Source: Thermoanaerobacterium sp. RBIITD
GTDB lineage: Bacteria > Bacillota > Thermoanaerobacteria > Thermoanaerobacterales > Thermoanaerobacteraceae
DNA: 64,000 bases
Direction: 5' to 3'
Assembly: GCF_900205865.1 (NCBI RefSeq)
Contig: NZ_LT906662.1
Coordinates: forward strand, 1-64,000
The notes below the pieces were generated by a model that saw only the letters and a list, made by a program, of their open reading frames with translations, did not search any database and was not told where the DNA came from. Made by a program: the position numbers and the translations under genes. Shown piece after piece: positions 48,837-60,136 of this stretch; position 1 is the stretch's first letter; every line of letters starts with the position of its first letter.

Positions 48837-49415
48837 TCACTTGCCAATTTGTCTGCTACCGGGTTTTACAAGCGGTATACCTTCTTTACATAATGGGCAA
48901 TTTTCCTTTTCATATGATATTACATCAAGTGTTATGACTGATTCAAATTTTATTCCAAAATCGACTTTACCATTGCTTCTATCAACAACACTGGCAACAC
49001 CTACAACATTTGCACCCATATTTTTTATAAGCTCAATTACTTCTTTCACAGAACCACCTGTCGTTACAACATCTTCTACAACTAAAACAATATCCTCTGG
49101 ATTTATTTCAAATCCCCTTCTTAGTTTCATTATACCTTCTTCTCTTTCAGCGAATAATGCTTTTGCATTTAGTTGCCTTGCAACTTCATAAGCAAATATG
49201 ATTCCACCAATTGCCGGTCCTATGACAATATCAATTTTTACACCATTAAATTTTTTTGCTATTTCTTTTGAAAATATTTCACTAAATTTGGGATATTGAA
49301 ATATTTTAGCACATTGTAAATATGTATCACTATGCCTTCCCGATGTCAATAAAAAATGCCCTTTATTTAATACATTTAATTCTGTTAATATTTTTAATAC
49401 TTCCTGTTTATCCAT
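48837..49415 (-). CDS. pyrE: Orotate phosphoribosyltransferase
   Basis: The 192-aa enzyme transfers ribose phosphate from PRPP to orotate, giving OMP. The PRPP loop is '[14 protein letters not shown]' near residue 112, with '[15 protein letters not shown]' at the N-terminus. It is the longer archaeal/clostridial form with a C-terminal '[15 protein letters not shown]'. AAAGGAG is eight bases before the ATG. It is the last gene of the pyr operon, followed by the terminator at 48801. Confidence 0.96.
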   Translation of the reverse strand: MDKQEVLKILTELNVLNKGHFLLTSGRHSDTYLQCAKIFQYPKFSEIFSKEIAKKFNGVKIDIVIGPAIGGIIFAYEVARQLNAKALFAEREEGIMKLRRGFEINPEDIVLVVEDVVTTGGSVKEVIELIKNMGANVVGVASVVDRSNGKVDFGIKFESVITLDVISYEKENCPLCKEGIPLVKPGSRQIGK

Positions 49416-49502
49416 TGTTCATTCTCCTTTAATTAAAATTCTTATATTCCATTATTTATTAACATTTTTACAATAAAATTAAAAAGTAGTTTACCATAAA
49501 TT

Positions 49503-50408
49503 TTATATGGTAATTGAGTTAATTAATTTATTTATATCATCAATATCATTTTGTATCATGTATGTTTTAATTCCTTCTAGGATTTCGATAGTACAAGACG
49601 GATTGACAAAATTGTATGTTCCGACAGCAATTGCCGATGCACCTGCAATAATAAACTCTATAGCATCGTCAGCTGATGATATTCCACCCATCCCTATTAT
49701 AGGAATAGAAACAGCTCTTTTAGCTTCATAAACAAGCTTAAGTGCTATTGGTTTAATAGCTGGTCCTGATAAACCTGCGAATATATTTTTAAACACCGGT
49801 TTTCTTGCATTTATGTCAATTGCCATACCTGTTATTGTATTAATTAATGATATTGCGTCTGCACCACCGTCCTCTGCTGCTTTTGCACAGATTTTTATAT
49901 CACCAACATTTGGTGTTAATTTTACTATAACGGGCTTTGTTGTCACGCTTTTTACCTCTTTAGTTATTTTATATATGCTTTCTGGTTTTACACCAAAAGC
50001 CATACCACCTTCTTTAACATTAGGACATGATACATTAAGCTCCAGTGCATGTACACTATCTATATTAAGTTTTTCAGCCATATAGGAAAATTCTTCTATG
50101 GATTCACCAGCTATATTTGCGATTACTTTCGTATTATAATTTTTTAAAAATGGCAGTTCATCTTTTATAAATACTTCTATACCTGGATTTTGAAGTCCTA
50201 CACTATTCAATATGCCTGACGGTGTTTCATATATCCTCGGAGGTGGATTACCTTTTTTTGGCTTTACCGTAAGTCCTTTTACCATTATTCCACCTAAATG
50301 ATTCAAATCAATGTATTCTGAATATTCTTTGCCAAATCCAAATGTGCCAGATGCAACCATAACTGGATTCTTTAACTTTAGTCCACCTATATTAACTTCT
50401 AAATTCAA
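49503..50408 (-). CDS. pyrD: Dihydroorotate dehydrogenase B, catalytic subunit
   Basis: This FMN-containing subunit oxidises dihydroorotate to orotate. '[16 protein letters not shown]' is the N-terminal signature, '[14 protein letters not shown]' contains the catalytic Cys of class 1B, and '[19 protein letters not shown]' is the FMN phosphate site. I choose TTG at 50408 because GGAGG lies seven bases upstream and it overlaps the pyrK stop by four bases (TTGA). The longer frame would begin inside pyrK. Length is then 301 residues, normal for PyrDB. Confidence 0.95.
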   Translation of the reverse strand: MNLEVNIGGLKLKNPVMVASGTFGFGKEYSEYIDLNHLGGIMVKGLTVKPKKGNPPPRIYETPSGILNSVGLQNPGIEVFIKDELPFLKNYNTKVIANIAGESIEEFSYMAEKLNIDSVHALELNVSCPNVKEGGMAFGVKPESIYKITKEVKSVTTKPVIVKLTPNVGDIKICAKAAEDGGADAISLINTITGMAIDINARKPVFKNIFAGLSGPAIKPIALKLVYEAKRAVSIPIIGMGGISSADDAIEFIIAGASAIAVGTYNFVNPSCTIEILEGIKTYMIQNDIDDINKLINSITI

Positions 50409-51136
50409 AACTCTACCTCCTCTGCCCAAAACACAGGACCATCTTTGCATACTTTTTTATAATGATATCCATCTTTACTTTTAGTTTTACATGCACATAC
50501 CATACACGCACCAATACCACAGCCCATCCTTTCTTCTACAGATATCTGGCATGGTATGTTATACTTTAGAGATAGTTCTTTTAATGCAATTAACATAAGT
50601 TTAGGTCCACAACCATATATCATATCTACATTATTTATGATATTACTTATCGCATCTAACACATATCCTTTGATACCGTAATTTCCGCTTTCTGTTGTAA
50701 CAATTACATTTCCATATTTTTTAAACTCATCTATAAGATATGTCTTGTCTCTAAATCCCAGTGCTATATTTATATTTTCTGCATTCAAGGTCCTCGCGAG
50801 ATATAGAAGTGGTGGTATTCCAATTCCGCCACCTACTATTAGAATATTTTTTTTATCTTTAAATACGTCGAAACCATGTCCAAATGGCCCGGTTATATCA
50901 ACCAAATCGCCTGGTTTCATCATTGAGAGATTATAAGTACCTTTTCCTTTAATCTGATAAACAATTTCCATTTCGCCTTTTTCAAAATTACAAATGCTTA
51001 AAGGGCGTTTTAATAGGGTGTCTCCGCCACACCCTATCATAACAAATTGTCCCGGAAGAGCATTCCCTTCCCATTCAAATACCATTTTAAAAATTCCGCT
51101 GCTTATTTCTTTATTAAATATTATTTTACGTCTCAT
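50405..51136 (-). CDS. pyrK: Dihydroorotate dehydrogenase B, electron transfer subunit
   Basis: The 243-aa FAD and [2Fe-2S] subunit passes electrons from PyrD to NAD+. '[11 protein letters not shown]' binds FAD, '[18 protein letters not shown]' is the NAD-binding loop, and the cluster cysteines are in '[15 protein letters not shown]' and '[10 protein letters not shown]'. It lies eight bases behind pyrF and overlaps pyrD, which matches their heterotetramer. Confidence 0.96.
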   Translation of the reverse strand: MRRKIIFNKEISSGIFKMVFEWEGNALPGQFVMIGCGGDTLLKRPLSICNFEKGEMEIVYQIKGKGTYNLSMMKPGDLVDITGPFGHGFDVFKDKKNILIVGGGIGIPPLLYLARTLNAENINIALGFRDKTYLIDEFKKYGNVIVTTESGNYGIKGYVLDAISNIINNVDMIYGCGPKLMLIALKELSLKYNIPCQISVEERMGCGIGACMVCACKTKSKDGYHYKKVCKDGPVFWAEEVEF

Positions 51137-51144
51137 TTTTCACC

Positions 51145-52065
51145 TCAACAGGCTATATATTTTCTCTTCATAAGTGCATTATTGATCATGCCCCTCATTA
51201 AAAGCACTTCGGCTCTTGATGCTTGAGCATACTCATATTCTGAATAAACGTCTTTCCAGTATAAGCTTTTATATGCAAATATTATTTTCCTTGATGAATT
51301 TACTATTGCACCAAATCCATTATCATCAAAGCAACTTACAATATCATCAGCAGAGGCTCCTTGTGCGCCATATCCAGGAACTAAGAAGAATGATCCCGGC
51401 ATCTCTTTTCTTAATATTTTTGCTTCCTCTGGATATGTGGCACCAACAACAGCTCCTATTGAACTATAACCATATTTACCCTTTACTGTCTTTGATATAC
51501 GATTTACCATATTAGCTACATTTTCGTAAACATGTCCATCTGATGTTTCTAAGTCTTGTATTACATATGACCCTTTATTAGATGTTTTAACAAGGATAAA
51601 TAGACCTTTACCGAACTCTATTACATCATGAATATATGGTAGAATAGTATCTTCTCCCATATAAGGATTTACTGTTATTGCATCGATATATTCATTTTGT
51701 AGATATGCTCTTGAATACATCTCTGCAACATCAGCGATATCTCCTCTTTTAACATCTGCTATTACAATGAGCCCCTTTTCCTTTGCGTATTCTGCAGTTT
51801 TAAAAAATACTTTTAATCCTTCTATACCATAAACTTCATAAAAGGCTATTTGAATTTTTACTGCTGGTACCAAATCATAGACCGAATCAATTATTCCTTT
51901 ATTAAATAAGTATAATGCTTCACATATTCCCTTTATATTATTTCCGTTCTTTTTAAATGCAATTTCTTTTATAAATTCAGGTATATTTTCTATTCTTGGA
52001 TCTAATCCTACAACAGTAGGATTATTTTTAATTTTGATATTGTTAATCAATTCATCAGCAAACAT
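51145..52065 (-). CDS. pyrF: Orotidine-5'-phosphate decarboxylase
   Basis: The 306-aa protein is the long subfamily 2 form. It decarboxylates OMP to UMP. The catalytic Lys-Asp tetrad is in '[20 protein letters not shown]' near residue 95, with '[15 protein letters not shown]' at the start and '[17 protein letters not shown]' near 225 for phosphate binding. GAGGTG precedes the ATG. It lies between pyrC and pyrK. Confidence 0.95.
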   Translation of the reverse strand: MFADELINNIKIKNNPTVVGLDPRIENIPEFIKEIAFKKNGNNIKGICEALYLFNKGIIDSVYDLVPAVKIQIAFYEVYGIEGLKVFFKTAEYAKEKGLIVIADVKRGDIADVAEMYSRAYLQNEYIDAITVNPYMGEDTILPYIHDVIEFGKGLFILVKTSNKGSYVIQDLETSDGHVYENVANMVNRISKTVKGKYGYSSIGAVVGATYPEEAKILRKEMPGSFFLVPGYGAQGASADDIVSCFDDNGFGAIVNSSRKIIFAYKSLYWKDVYSEYEYAQASRAEVLLMRGMINNALMKRKYIAC

Positions 52066-52125
52066 ATTTAAACACCTCTTAATGTAATTTTATTCAAAAT
52101 CGTGCATATTTATTAACTACATATA

Positions 52126-53421
52126 TTATACCTCAATTTTTTCTCTTTGGCTATCTTTTTTATATTTTATTTTTCCATCTACGAGAGTATATTCAACAAT
52201 TCCTGTTAGCCTATCCCCATTAAACGGGGTATTTTTACCCTTTGATTTAAACTTATCGGCATCAACAATATATTCCTTATCAATATCAACAATTGTTATA
52301 TCTGCCGCTTTTCCAACTTTAATACCATATGGTATATTTAATAACTTAGAAGGATTTACTGATATATATTTTACTAAATCATTAAGTCCTATTATACCAG
52401 TTTTTACAAGATACGTATTTATTACGGAAAAAGCTGTCTCAAGACCAGATATACCGAATGCTGCAATATTGTAAGGGACTTTTTTATCATCTTTTGTATG
52501 TGGTGCATGGTCTGTAGCAATAACATCTATTGTACCATCTTTTAAGCCTTCTATAAGTGCTTCAATATCTTCTTCAGCCCTTAAAGGTGGATATGCTTTT
52601 GTATTCGTATCAAATCCGTCAACAATATCTTCTGTAAGGCAAAGATTATGTGGTGTGACTTCCGCTGTTATTTTTACGCCACCAGCTTTTGCTCTTCTTA
52701 TTAGCTCGACACTACCTTTCGTCGAAACATGAGCTATATGGAGCCTTGCACCTGTTGATTTAGCCAATATTATATTTCTTGCGACCATTACTTCTTCCGC
52801 TTCATGTGGTATACCTTTAAGACCTATCATTGTCGATATTAAGCCATTATTCATTACTCCTTCTCCACTTAATGTCTTATCTTCACAGTGTGTAATCATC
52901 ATCAAATCGTACATTTTTCCATACGTCATTATTCTCTTCATTAGACCAGCGTTCATTATCGGAAAACCATCATCAGATAAAGCTGTAACACCTGCATCCT
53001 TTAGCTTCGCCATGTCAGTTATTTCTTCACCCTTCATTTCCTTCGTCATTGCACCAATTGGAATTACTTTTGCATACCCTTCCCTTTTAGCAATACTCTT
53101 TATATACTCTACAACTACATCACTATCTATTGCTGGATTCGTATTAGGCATACATGCAACAGTAGTATATCCACCTGCAACAGCTGCATAGGTACCTGTC
53201 TTTATTGTCTCTTTTTCTTCATAACCCGGTTGTCTTAAATGTGTATGCATATCAACAAATCCTGGCATTATATATTTACCATCTGCATCTATTATGACAC
53301 CATCATCTTCATTTACTTGGCTTTCAATTGCTTTTACAATACCGCAATCAACTAACACATCTGCTTTAGCAATGTTTCCATAGCCGTCAATAACAATACC
53401 ATTTTTTATAACTATCTTCAT
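52126..53421 (-). CDS. pyrC: Dihydroorotase
   Basis: This zinc amidohydrolase closes carbamoyl-aspartate to dihydroorotate. Metal ligands are in '[17 protein letters not shown]' near residue 50, 'MMITHCED' near 175, 'LHIAHVST' and '[14 protein letters not shown]' near 300. I start at ATG 53421 (MKIVIKNG) because AAGGAG lies nine bases before it; two earlier in-frame ATGs overlap or nearly touch the pyrB stop. The length of 431 residues fits the type I (pyrC) family of Gram-positives. Confidence 0.94.
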   Translation of the reverse strand: MKIVIKNGIVIDGYGNIAKADVLVDCGIVKAIESQVNEDDGVIIDADGKYIMPGFVDMHTHLRQPGYEEKETIKTGTYAAVAGGYTTVACMPNTNPAIDSDVVVEYIKSIAKREGYAKVIPIGAMTKEMKGEEITDMAKLKDAGVTALSDDGFPIMNAGLMKRIMTYGKMYDLMMITHCEDKTLSGEGVMNNGLISTMIGLKGIPHEAEEVMVARNIILAKSTGARLHIAHVSTKGSVELIRRAKAGGVKITAEVTPHNLCLTEDIVDGFDTNTKAYPPLRAEEDIEALIEGLKDGTIDVIATDHAPHTKDDKKVPYNIAAFGISGLETAFSVINTYLVKTGIIGLNDLVKYISVNPSKLLNIPYGIKVGKAADITIVDIDKEYIVDADKFKSKGKNTPFNGDRLTGIVEYTLVDGKIKYKKDSQREKIEV

Positions 53422-53426
53422 CTCCA

Positions 53427-54338
53427 TTATCTCCTTTCGCATAGTAATTTTAAAAGTGCCATTCTAACAGCGATTCCATTTGTAACTTGCTCTTCAATCA
53501 CTGAATATTCGGCATTTGCGACTTCTGATGTAAGTTCGACATTTCTGTTTATCGGTCCTGGATGCATTAATATAGCATCTGGTTTTGCAAGATTCATCCT
53601 TTCGGCGTTTATTCCAAAATATCTTGCATACTCGTCAATTGATGGAAAAAGACCACTTTTTTGTCTTTCGAGCTGTATCCTTAATCCCATAACGACATCA
53701 ACACCATTTATAGCTTCATTTATATCATAGTATACTTTAGCACCAAGCTTTTCGAAGTAAGTTGGTAGAAGTGTAGATGGTCCAGCAAATCTTACTTCAG
53801 CACCCATCTTTTTTAGTCCCCATAAATTAGACCTTGCAACTCTTGAATGCATTATATCGCCTATTATTGCTACTTTGAGTCCTTCAAATCCGCCTTTTTT
53901 CTCTCTAATCGTCATCATGTCTAACAATGCCTGTGTTGGATGTTCATTTAGCCCATCACCTGCATTTATGACAGATGCATTTAAATATTTTGCCATAAGG
54001 TGTGGTGCTCCAGACATATTGTGTCGTGTAACGATGACGTCAGCTCTCATTCTTTCAACTGTCCTTACTGTGTCTATAAGAGATTCTCCCTTTACAACGC
54101 TGCTTGATTTGGTCTCTATATTTCCAAAATGTGCTCCTAAGTATTTTGTAGCCATTTCGAAGGAAAGTCTTGTTCTCGTGCTCGGTTCAAAAAATATTGT
54201 TATAACAGTCTTACCTTTTAATATTTCTGAGTATTTTTGGCCCATGATAATTTTCTTCATCTCTTCTGCAGTATCTAGGATTTCAATTAGTTCTTCTTTA
54301 GTCAAATCTCGTATACCAAGTACATCTTTTCTATACAT
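53427..54338 (-). CDS. pyrB: Aspartate carbamoyltransferase catalytic subunit
   Basis: The enzyme joins carbamoyl phosphate and aspartate. '[15 protein letters not shown]' near residue 48 is the carbamoyl-phosphate motif, with '[17 protein letters not shown]' and '[13 protein letters not shown]' further on. It is of the PyrI-free type found in PyrR-regulated operons, and no pyrI is present. Two ATGs are possible; the second (54338) has GGG nine bases upstream and I prefer it to 54347. It follows the attenuator region 54465-54651. Confidence 0.94.
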   Translation of the reverse strand: MYRKDVLGIRDLTKEELIEILDTAEEMKKIIMGQKYSEILKGKTVITIFFEPSTRTRLSFEMATKYLGAHFGNIETKSSSVVKGESLIDTVRTVERMRADVIVTRHNMSGAPHLMAKYLNASVINAGDGLNEHPTQALLDMMTIREKKGGFEGLKVAIIGDIMHSRVARSNLWGLKKMGAEVRFAGPSTLLPTYFEKLGAKVYYDINEAINGVDVVMGLRIQLERQKSGLFPSIDEYARYFGINAERMNLAKPDAILMHPGPINRNVELTSEVANAEYSVIEEQVTNGIAVRMALLKLLCERR

Positions 54339-54464
54339 ATTTTTCATCCCTTTCTATACTGACTAATTCAAAGTACTTTTAAATATAGCAAACAAGTTAA
54401 TTCAAATTTTAGATACATGTAATACTCATGGCCTTATCTTGCAAATTATAACTTGCTTTAATTA

Positions 54465-54584
54465 TTAAAAAAATAGAGCAGATACCATAATATAAGTAAA
54501 TATAAAATAAATATATAATGGTTCTGCTCGATTTATTGGAATATTATATTTTGAGATAATATTTTTAAACTTATAAAATGTCAT
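54465..54584 (-). CDS. 39-residue leader ORF overlapping the pyrB attenuator
   Basis: ATG at 54584 has GGGAG seven bases upstream. The frame encodes a mostly hydrophobic peptide (MTFYKFKNIISKYNIPINR... ending 'YIMVSALFF') and terminates with TTT TTT TAA exactly in the U-run of the terminator hairpin. A ribosome translating it would cover the terminator stem. This is the arrangement of the E. coli pyrBI leader peptide, although here a PyrR site also exists upstream. It could alternatively be a real small membrane peptide. Confidence 0.55.
   Translation of the reverse strand: MTFYKFKNIISKYNIPINRAEPLYIYFIFTYIMVSALFF
54475..54531 (-). terminator. Attenuator terminator upstream of pyrB
   Basis: On the minus strand GAGCAGAACCATTATAT pairs with ATATTATGGTATCTGCTC (one bulge), followed by TATTTTTTT. 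It lies between pyrR and pyrB, inside the transcribed leader. Confidence 0.82.
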
Positions 54585-54611
54585 AAAAAATCTCCCTTTC
54601 TTTTTAATAAG

Positions 54612-54653
54612 TGGGAGAATATCCATTCTCCCTTATTAGTCTCACTGGACTAA
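54612..54653 (-). promoter_or_regulatory. PyrR-binding loop in the pyrR-pyrB intergenic RNA
   Basis: The RNA AGUCCAGUGAGACU (54638-54651) fits the PyrR-recognition loop pattern ARUCCNGNGAGGYU except for one base, inside a stem ATTAGTC/GACTAAT. It is followed by the hairpin GGGAGAA/TTCTCCC (54612-54632). UMP-loaded PyrR binding here would favour termination at 54475. Confidence 0.78.
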
Positions 54654-54654
54654 T

Positions 54655-55288
<634 letters not shown>

Positions 55289-55308
55289 GACACATCATCT
55301 TTTTTATT

Positions 55309-55337
55309 ATAATATCATATTATCTTATGTTTGTCTA
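55309..55337 (-). promoter_or_regulatory. Promoter of the pyr operon
   Basis: TAGACA (55332-55337, minus strand), a 17-bp spacer and TATTAT (55309-55314) lie about 30 bp upstream of the PyrR loop. Confidence 0.6.
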
Positions 55338-55469
55338 TAGTTTTTTCAAATTTAATAATTTCTATTGAATTTTAAATTTAATTCAACCTTATCAATTTAC
55401 ATTTTATATTTTTATGTTATTATATTTAATATAACATATACAAAAGATTTTACTAAAGGATGTGGCAAA

Positions 55470-56465
55470 ATGAATGAAGGAAAAGTTCCATCAGACATAT
55501 TATCAAAAATCGTATATACAAATCTTGGTGTTAAAAGAGATGAAGTTTTAGTTCATTCAGGTATAGGAGAAGATTGTAGCATCATAGATTTTGGTGAATA
55601 TGTCGCTGTTTTATCAACTGATCCTATAACAGCAGCTAATAATTTAAGTGGATATCTATCTGTAATAATCTCATGTAATGACATAGCATCATGTGGTGCA
55701 AATCCTATTGGCGTTTTAGAAACTATTCTGCTACCTATTAAAACTGAAGAAAAGGTATTACATAATATTATGAATGAGGTAAACAAAGCTGCAAATGAAC
55801 TTAATATAGAAGTTCTTGGCGGTCATAGTGAAGTTACATCTACAGTTAATAAGCCTATTATATGTACAACAGCTATCGGTATTGCTAAAAAGAATGAATA
55901 CATAAAAACAGGAGGCGCTAAAATTAATGATGATGTTATAGTAACTAAAGCCATTGGATTTGAAGGTACTTCTATTATTGCACACGATTTTTTCGATATT
56001 CTTAAAAAACATTATCCTTTAGAATTTATTGATAAGTCTAAAGACTTTATTAAAAAAATTAGTGTTATTGATGACGGTCTTATAGCAGCAAAAAATGGTG
56101 CAAGTGCAATGCATGATATCACCGAAGGCGGTTTACTTGGTGCAGCATTTGAAATTGCTGAGGCATCAAATAAAGGTATAGAAATATATTATAGCACAAT
56201 ACCAATAAAATATGAGACTAAAGAAATTTGCAGATTTTTTAACATTGATCCTTTAAAGCTTATATCAAGTGGTTCTATGCTTATTACTAGTCCGAATGGC
56301 GAAAAAATTGTAAATGCTTTAAAAGAAAATAACATTGAAGCTACTATAATAGGTAAAATAACAGATTGCGGTAATTATTTAATATATGATAATAAAAAAA
56401 TTGAAATAACGCCACCAGAAAGAGATGAAATATATGCAATAACAGATATAAGAAATAATCCTTAA
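55470..56465 (+). CDS. AIR synthase-related (PurM/HypE-like) protein
   Basis: The 331-aa ATP-binding protein belongs to the PurM superfamily (PurM, PurL, SelD, ThiL, HypE). 'GIGEDCSIIDFGEYVAVLST' near residue 28 is the N-terminal ATP/Mg site, with 'CNDIASCGANPIGVLETILL' near 70 and 'MHDITEGGLLGAAFEIAEAS' near 212. It resembles HypE-like 'hydrogenase maturation factor' proteins but lacks the C-terminal Cys of true HypE. I start at ATG 55470 because AAAGGATGTGG lies just upstream; the open frame further upstream looks non-coding. Substrate unknown. It diverges from the pyr operon. Confidence 0.82.
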   Translation: MNEGKVPSDILSKIVYTNLGVKRDEVLVHSGIGEDCSIIDFGEYVAVLSTDPITAANNLSGYLSVIISCNDIASCGANPIGVLETILLPIKTEEKVLHNIMNEVNKAANELNIEVLGGHSEVTSTVNKPIICTTAIGIAKKNEYIKTGGAKINDDVIVTKAIGFEGTSIIAHDFFDILKKHYPLEFIDKSKDFIKKISVIDDGLIAAKNGASAMHDITEGGLLGAAFEIAEASNKGIEIYYSTIPIKYETKEICRFFNIDPLKLISSGSMLITSPNGEKIVNALKENNIEATIIGKITDCGNYLIYDNKKIEITPPERDEIYAITDIRNNP

Positions 56466-57082
56466 TAACTCTATAATGATTTTTTGTAATTGGAACATCA
56501 GAAGCCATTGCTTTCAAATATGGTTATTTATGCCTGGCTAAAACAAAAATCCAATTATAATTTTATTAAAAAATTATGCATAGAATTTAAAGTTGTACAA
56601 TATTGAAATTATAAATGATTAGATATTTATGAACTCTCATAATAAATTTAATCGAAGTCTTTGCCTTAAACGGTATATTTTACTATAAATGATTTTAATA
56701 ATCAACTATCAATCTTTTCATTAATTGTTAACTTTAAAGACTTTTTGATTTTATTAAATGCAATAGGTAATCCAAGTACTATATATCGGCCATTCTATTA
56801 GATATGAATCATATTCTGGCAATATTTTAGATATTTTTATATAAAAAGGTAAGCAGATTGATTTTAAATTTTCATATAATTTGAAGATTTTTTTAAAGGA
56901 AAACATTTCAAATATTATACTCATTGAAGGGAACATAGATAAATACTCCAAAGTTACCGCGATAAGCTCTCTAAATTAAATTTTATTTTACGTGAGTTAA
57001 AATCATAATCATTGAATGTTACACTTCAATTCAAATATAACATATTATTAGATTTTTTTAAATATACATTTATATAAAAAAA
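56466..57082 (+). other. Gene-poor region with a possible decayed gene
   Basis: Between about 56690 and 57000 the + strand contains disconnected protein-like stretches ('LLNAIGNPSTIYRPF', 'NISNIILIEGNIDKYSKVT') in different frames. They suggest the 3' part of a decayed gene that I cannot identify. The small open frame on the other strand (56754-56951) looks like its shadow. Confidence 0.3.
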
Positions 57083-58976
57083 GGGGCTGTTGCACAACTG
57101 ACTGAATAGGTCATAGTGCATCAGTCTCTTTTTATACACAAAAAAGAAATTACAGGTTCCAAAGAACCTGCAATTACTGTATAATTAAGTTATGCAAAAA
57201 AGTAAATTATACAATAAGAATTATACACAATTTAATGGATGTTATCAATTAGTTCTTCCATTAAATTGTGAAATGTTAATACCAGAGGATGATTCGGTTC
57301 GCCTGCTTAGCCAAATATTGGAGGGATTGAATTACGAAAAGTTGTACAAGGCATATTCTTTCACTGGAAGAAAACCTGCAGTAGAGCCAAAAATCCTGTT
57401 TAAGGTATTAACTTATGCTTACATGAATAACATTTATTCCAGCAGAAAGATAGAAAGTGCATGCAAAAGGGATATTAATTTTATGTGGTTGCTTGAAGGA
57501 AGCAAAGCACCTGACCACTCTACTATTGCCAGATTCCGCAAGGAATATCTCGCCGATGCAATGGAAGATTTGTTTTATCAGTTGGTACAGCATCTCCATG
57601 AAATAGGTGAAGTAAAGTTTGAGCATCTCTTCGTAGACGGTACAAAGATTGAAGCCAATGCTAACCGCTATACATTTGTATGGAAAAAGGCTATTAATAA
57701 AAATCAAGCAAAGATGTTTACAAAAATACAATCTTGCATAGAATCAATTAATCTTACGTATATGACTAATTTTACTGTTACTAAAGAAACTTTATTGGAT
57801 GACATAGAAAAGATAATTGACTATCTTAAAAAGAAAAAAGAAGAAGAGCAGATAGAATTTGTTCATGGTATAGGGAAACGCAAGTCAAAACTCCAAAAAT
57901 TTAATGAAGAGCTAGAGAAGTTTTACGAACGTCAAAAGAACTATGATACACACAATCAATTATTGGATGGAAGGAATAGTTATTCTAAAACTGATCCAGA
58001 TGCAACATTTATGCATATGAAAGATGACCACATGAACAACTCTCAATTAAAGCCAGGATACAATGTGCAGATTGGGGTTGAAAGTGAGTATGTCACTGGT
58101 GTTGGTATATTTCAGGACAGGTCTGACAACACTACCCTTATTCCATTTCTAAATGATATGGAATCAAATTTAGGAAACAAATATCAAAATATCATAGCGG
58201 ACTCTGGATATGAGAGTGAAGAAAACTATCTGTATTTGGAAGAAAAAAATCAAAAATACTACATAAAGCCGCAGACATATGAAAAGTGGAAGAAAAAAAG
58301 TTTTAAAAATGATATTAGTAAGCGTGAAAACATGGTTTATGATAAAGATAAAGATGAATATACCTGCCACAATAGAAAACAACTTAGACCAATTGGAATC
58401 ATTTATAGGACTTCAGCAAGTGGCTACCGTTCAGAAATTACTGTATACGAATGTGAAGACTGCAACAATTGTCCATATAAATCAAAATGTACAAAAGCAC
58501 GAGGCAACCGAAAGATGCAAGTATCAAAAACATTTGTAGAGAAGCGACAAATATCTTATGAGAATATCACATCTGAGGAGGGAATTCTCCTGAGAGTTAA
58601 TCGTTCAATACAGGTAGAAGGTGCTTTTGGAGTTCTAAAAAATGATTACCAATTTAATAGATTTTTAACACGTGGGAAAAACAGTGTAAAAACGGAGTTT
58701 ATGCTGTTATGTTTTTCCTACGATGTAAACAAACTGCATGCAAAAATACAGAATGAGAGATGTGAAAAGCACCTTCATGGAATAAAAATAGCCTGAGATT
58801 TGAAGAAAAAAATTACAGAAAGCCCAAGGCTTATTTAAGTGCGCCTAAAACTCAACAATCATAGAAAATCAGATGAATTACATATATTTTCATGATTGTT
58901 TTTTCATTTTTATACAGCCTTTTTACATTAAAAAGGGGTATTGCAAACTACTTTAAAGTAGTTTTGCAACAGCCCC
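57083..58976 (+). mobile_element. IS1182-family insertion sequence (copy b)
   Basis: The ends GGGGCTGTTGCA (57083) and TGCAACAGCCCC (58976) are perfect 12-bp inverted repeats. The single transposase gene between them is open, so the element is probably functional. It lies between the AIR-synthase-like gene and the recJ-relA block. Confidence 0.9.
57192..58796 (+). CDS. IS1182-family transposase
   Basis: The 534-aa protein has the N-terminal domain 'GRKPAVEPKILFKVLTYAYM' with 'HSTIARFRKEYL' and the DDE core ('EHLFVDGTKIEANANRYTF' first Asp, 'NIIADSGYESEENY' second Asp). A cysteine motif 'YECEDCNNCPYKSKC' and the Glu-bearing 'RSIQVEGAFGVLKNDYQFNR' follow. Length and motifs are complete. The protein is only distantly similar to the transposase at 11802. 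Confidence 0.93.
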   Translation: MQKSKLYNKNYTQFNGCYQLVLPLNCEMLIPEDDSVRLLSQILEGLNYEKLYKAYSFTGRKPAVEPKILFKVLTYAYMNNIYSSRKIESACKRDINFMWLLEGSKAPDHSTIARFRKEYLADAMEDLFYQLVQHLHEIGEVKFEHLFVDGTKIEANANRYTFVWKKAINKNQAKMFTKIQSCIESINLTYMTNFTVTKETLLDDIEKIIDYLKKKKEEEQIEFVHGIGKRKSKLQKFNEELEKFYERQKNYDTHNQLLDGRNSYSKTDPDATFMHMKDDHMNNSQLKPGYNVQIGVESEYVTGVGIFQDRSDNTTLIPFLNDMESNLGNKYQNIIADSGYESEENYLYLEEKNQKYYIKPQTYEKWKKKSFKNDISKRENMVYDKDKDEYTCHNRKQLRPIGIIYRTSASGYRSEITVYECEDCNNCPYKSKCTKARGNRKMQVSKTFVEKRQISYENITSEEGILLRVNRSIQVEGAFGVLKNDYQFNRFLTRGKNSVKTEFMLLCFSYDVNKLHAKIQNERCEKHLHGIKIA

Positions 58977-58986
58977 AATTAAATAA

Positions 58987-59616
58987 TTATAAAAATGGAT
59001 TTTCTGTTTTTTCATACCCTATTGTTGATGTTTCACCATGACCTGGACATATTATCACATCATCATTTAATTTAAACAATTTATTTTTTATAGATTCCAT
59101 AATGTCATTATAATTGCCACCAGGAAAATCTGTCCTTCCTATTGAGCCATTAAATAAAGTATCACCTGTAAAACAAACTTCACCTATTCTAAAGCATGAG
59201 CCACCAGGTGTATGACCAGGCGTATGAATCACATTTATTTTCTTATCGCCAAACTTCAAAACGTCTCCATCTTTTAGTAAAATATCTGCCGGTTTAACCA
59301 CAATTCTTTCAAAATCCATCATAGACAAATTAAGATGTGGATCAGATAACATTTTAGAATCATCTTCCGAAATGCACACCTTGACATCGAATCTGTCTCT
59401 CAAAAAGTCTACACCACCTATATGATCAAGATGCCCATGTGTAAGCAAGACGTATTTTGGTTTATATCCGTTTTTTATTATATAATCCGGTATTTCATTA
59501 ATGGGCTCACCTGGATCTATTACAACACATTCTTTTGTATCCGGATCAACTACAACGTAGCAATTTGATTGCAATGGTCCTATAATAAACCTTTGTATTT
59601 TAAGATTATTGTTCAT
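58987..59616 (-). CDS. MBL-fold metallo-hydrolase (glyoxalase II-like)
   Basis: The 209-aa protein has the metallo-beta-lactamase motif 'LLTHGHLDHIGG' near residue 58, 'IHTPGHTPGGSCF' near 130, Asp in 'CFTGDTLFNGSIGRTDFPGG' and a final His in 'VICPGHGETSTIGYEK'. It is the YcbL-like type often found behind relA/dtd in Firmicutes and probably hydrolyses thioesters such as S-lactoylglutathione analogues. TAGGAG precedes the ATG. It is ten bases behind dtd and ends the operon. Confidence 0.88.
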   Translation of the reverse strand: MNNNLKIQRFIIGPLQSNCYVVVDPDTKECVVIDPGEPINEIPDYIIKNGYKPKYVLLTHGHLDHIGGVDFLRDRFDVKVCISEDDSKMLSDPHLNLSMMDFERIVVKPADILLKDGDVLKFGDKKINVIHTPGHTPGGSCFRIGEVCFTGDTLFNGSIGRTDFPGGNYNDIMESIKNKLFKLNDDVIICPGHGETSTIGYEKTENPFL

Positions 59617-59626
59617 AAATACACTC

Positions 59627-60076
59627 CTAAAAATTTCTTTTAGAATCTAATAAAATTGTAACAGGCCCGTCATTTATTAATGACACCTGCATCACTGCAC
59701 GAAATTTTCCCGTTTTCACATCTAGTCCGATTTCCTTCAATTTATTTCTAAGTTTATTAAAATAAAGAAGTGCATCATCCGGTTTTGCAGCATTCATATA
59801 ATTTGGCCTTCTTCCTTTTCTTGCATCACCGAGAAGTGTAAATTGCGATACAAGCAATATTTCACCGTTAACATCTCGTACCGATAGATTCATTTTATCG
59901 TTACTGTCTTCAAATATTCTTAAATTTGCAATCTTATCCGCAATATAATTTACATCCTCGTCACTATCCTCTATTGAAACTCCAACTAATACAACTAGAC
60001 CTTTATTGATGGTACTTATTACCTCCCTATCAACAGTCACCTTGCCACTAACCGCTCTTTGTACAACAGCTCTCAA
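59627..60076 (-). CDS. dtd: D-aminoacyl-tRNA deacylase
   Basis: DTD removes D-amino acids and Gly from mischarged tRNAs. The catalytic motif 'LLVSQFTLLGDARKGRRP' near residue 78 and the cross-subunit Gly-cisPro motif in 'INDGPVTILLDS' near 138 are present. I start at the TTG at 60076 (reading MRAVVQRAVSG, the family N-terminus), because GGAGGAG is five bases upstream. The longer frame from 60103 adds nine unconserved residues. Length 149 is standard. Confidence 0.93.
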   Translation of the reverse strand: MRAVVQRAVSGKVTVDREVISTINKGLVVLVGVSIEDSDEDVNYIADKIANLRIFEDSNDKMNLSVRDVNGEILLVSQFTLLGDARKGRRPNYMNAAKPDDALLYFNKLRNKLKEIGLDVKTGKFRAVMQVSLINDGPVTILLDSKRNF

Positions 60077-60136
60077 AAATACTCCTCCCTTATCATTAAT
60101 CATTTTATGATATTATGCTTATTTGATATAAAAATA

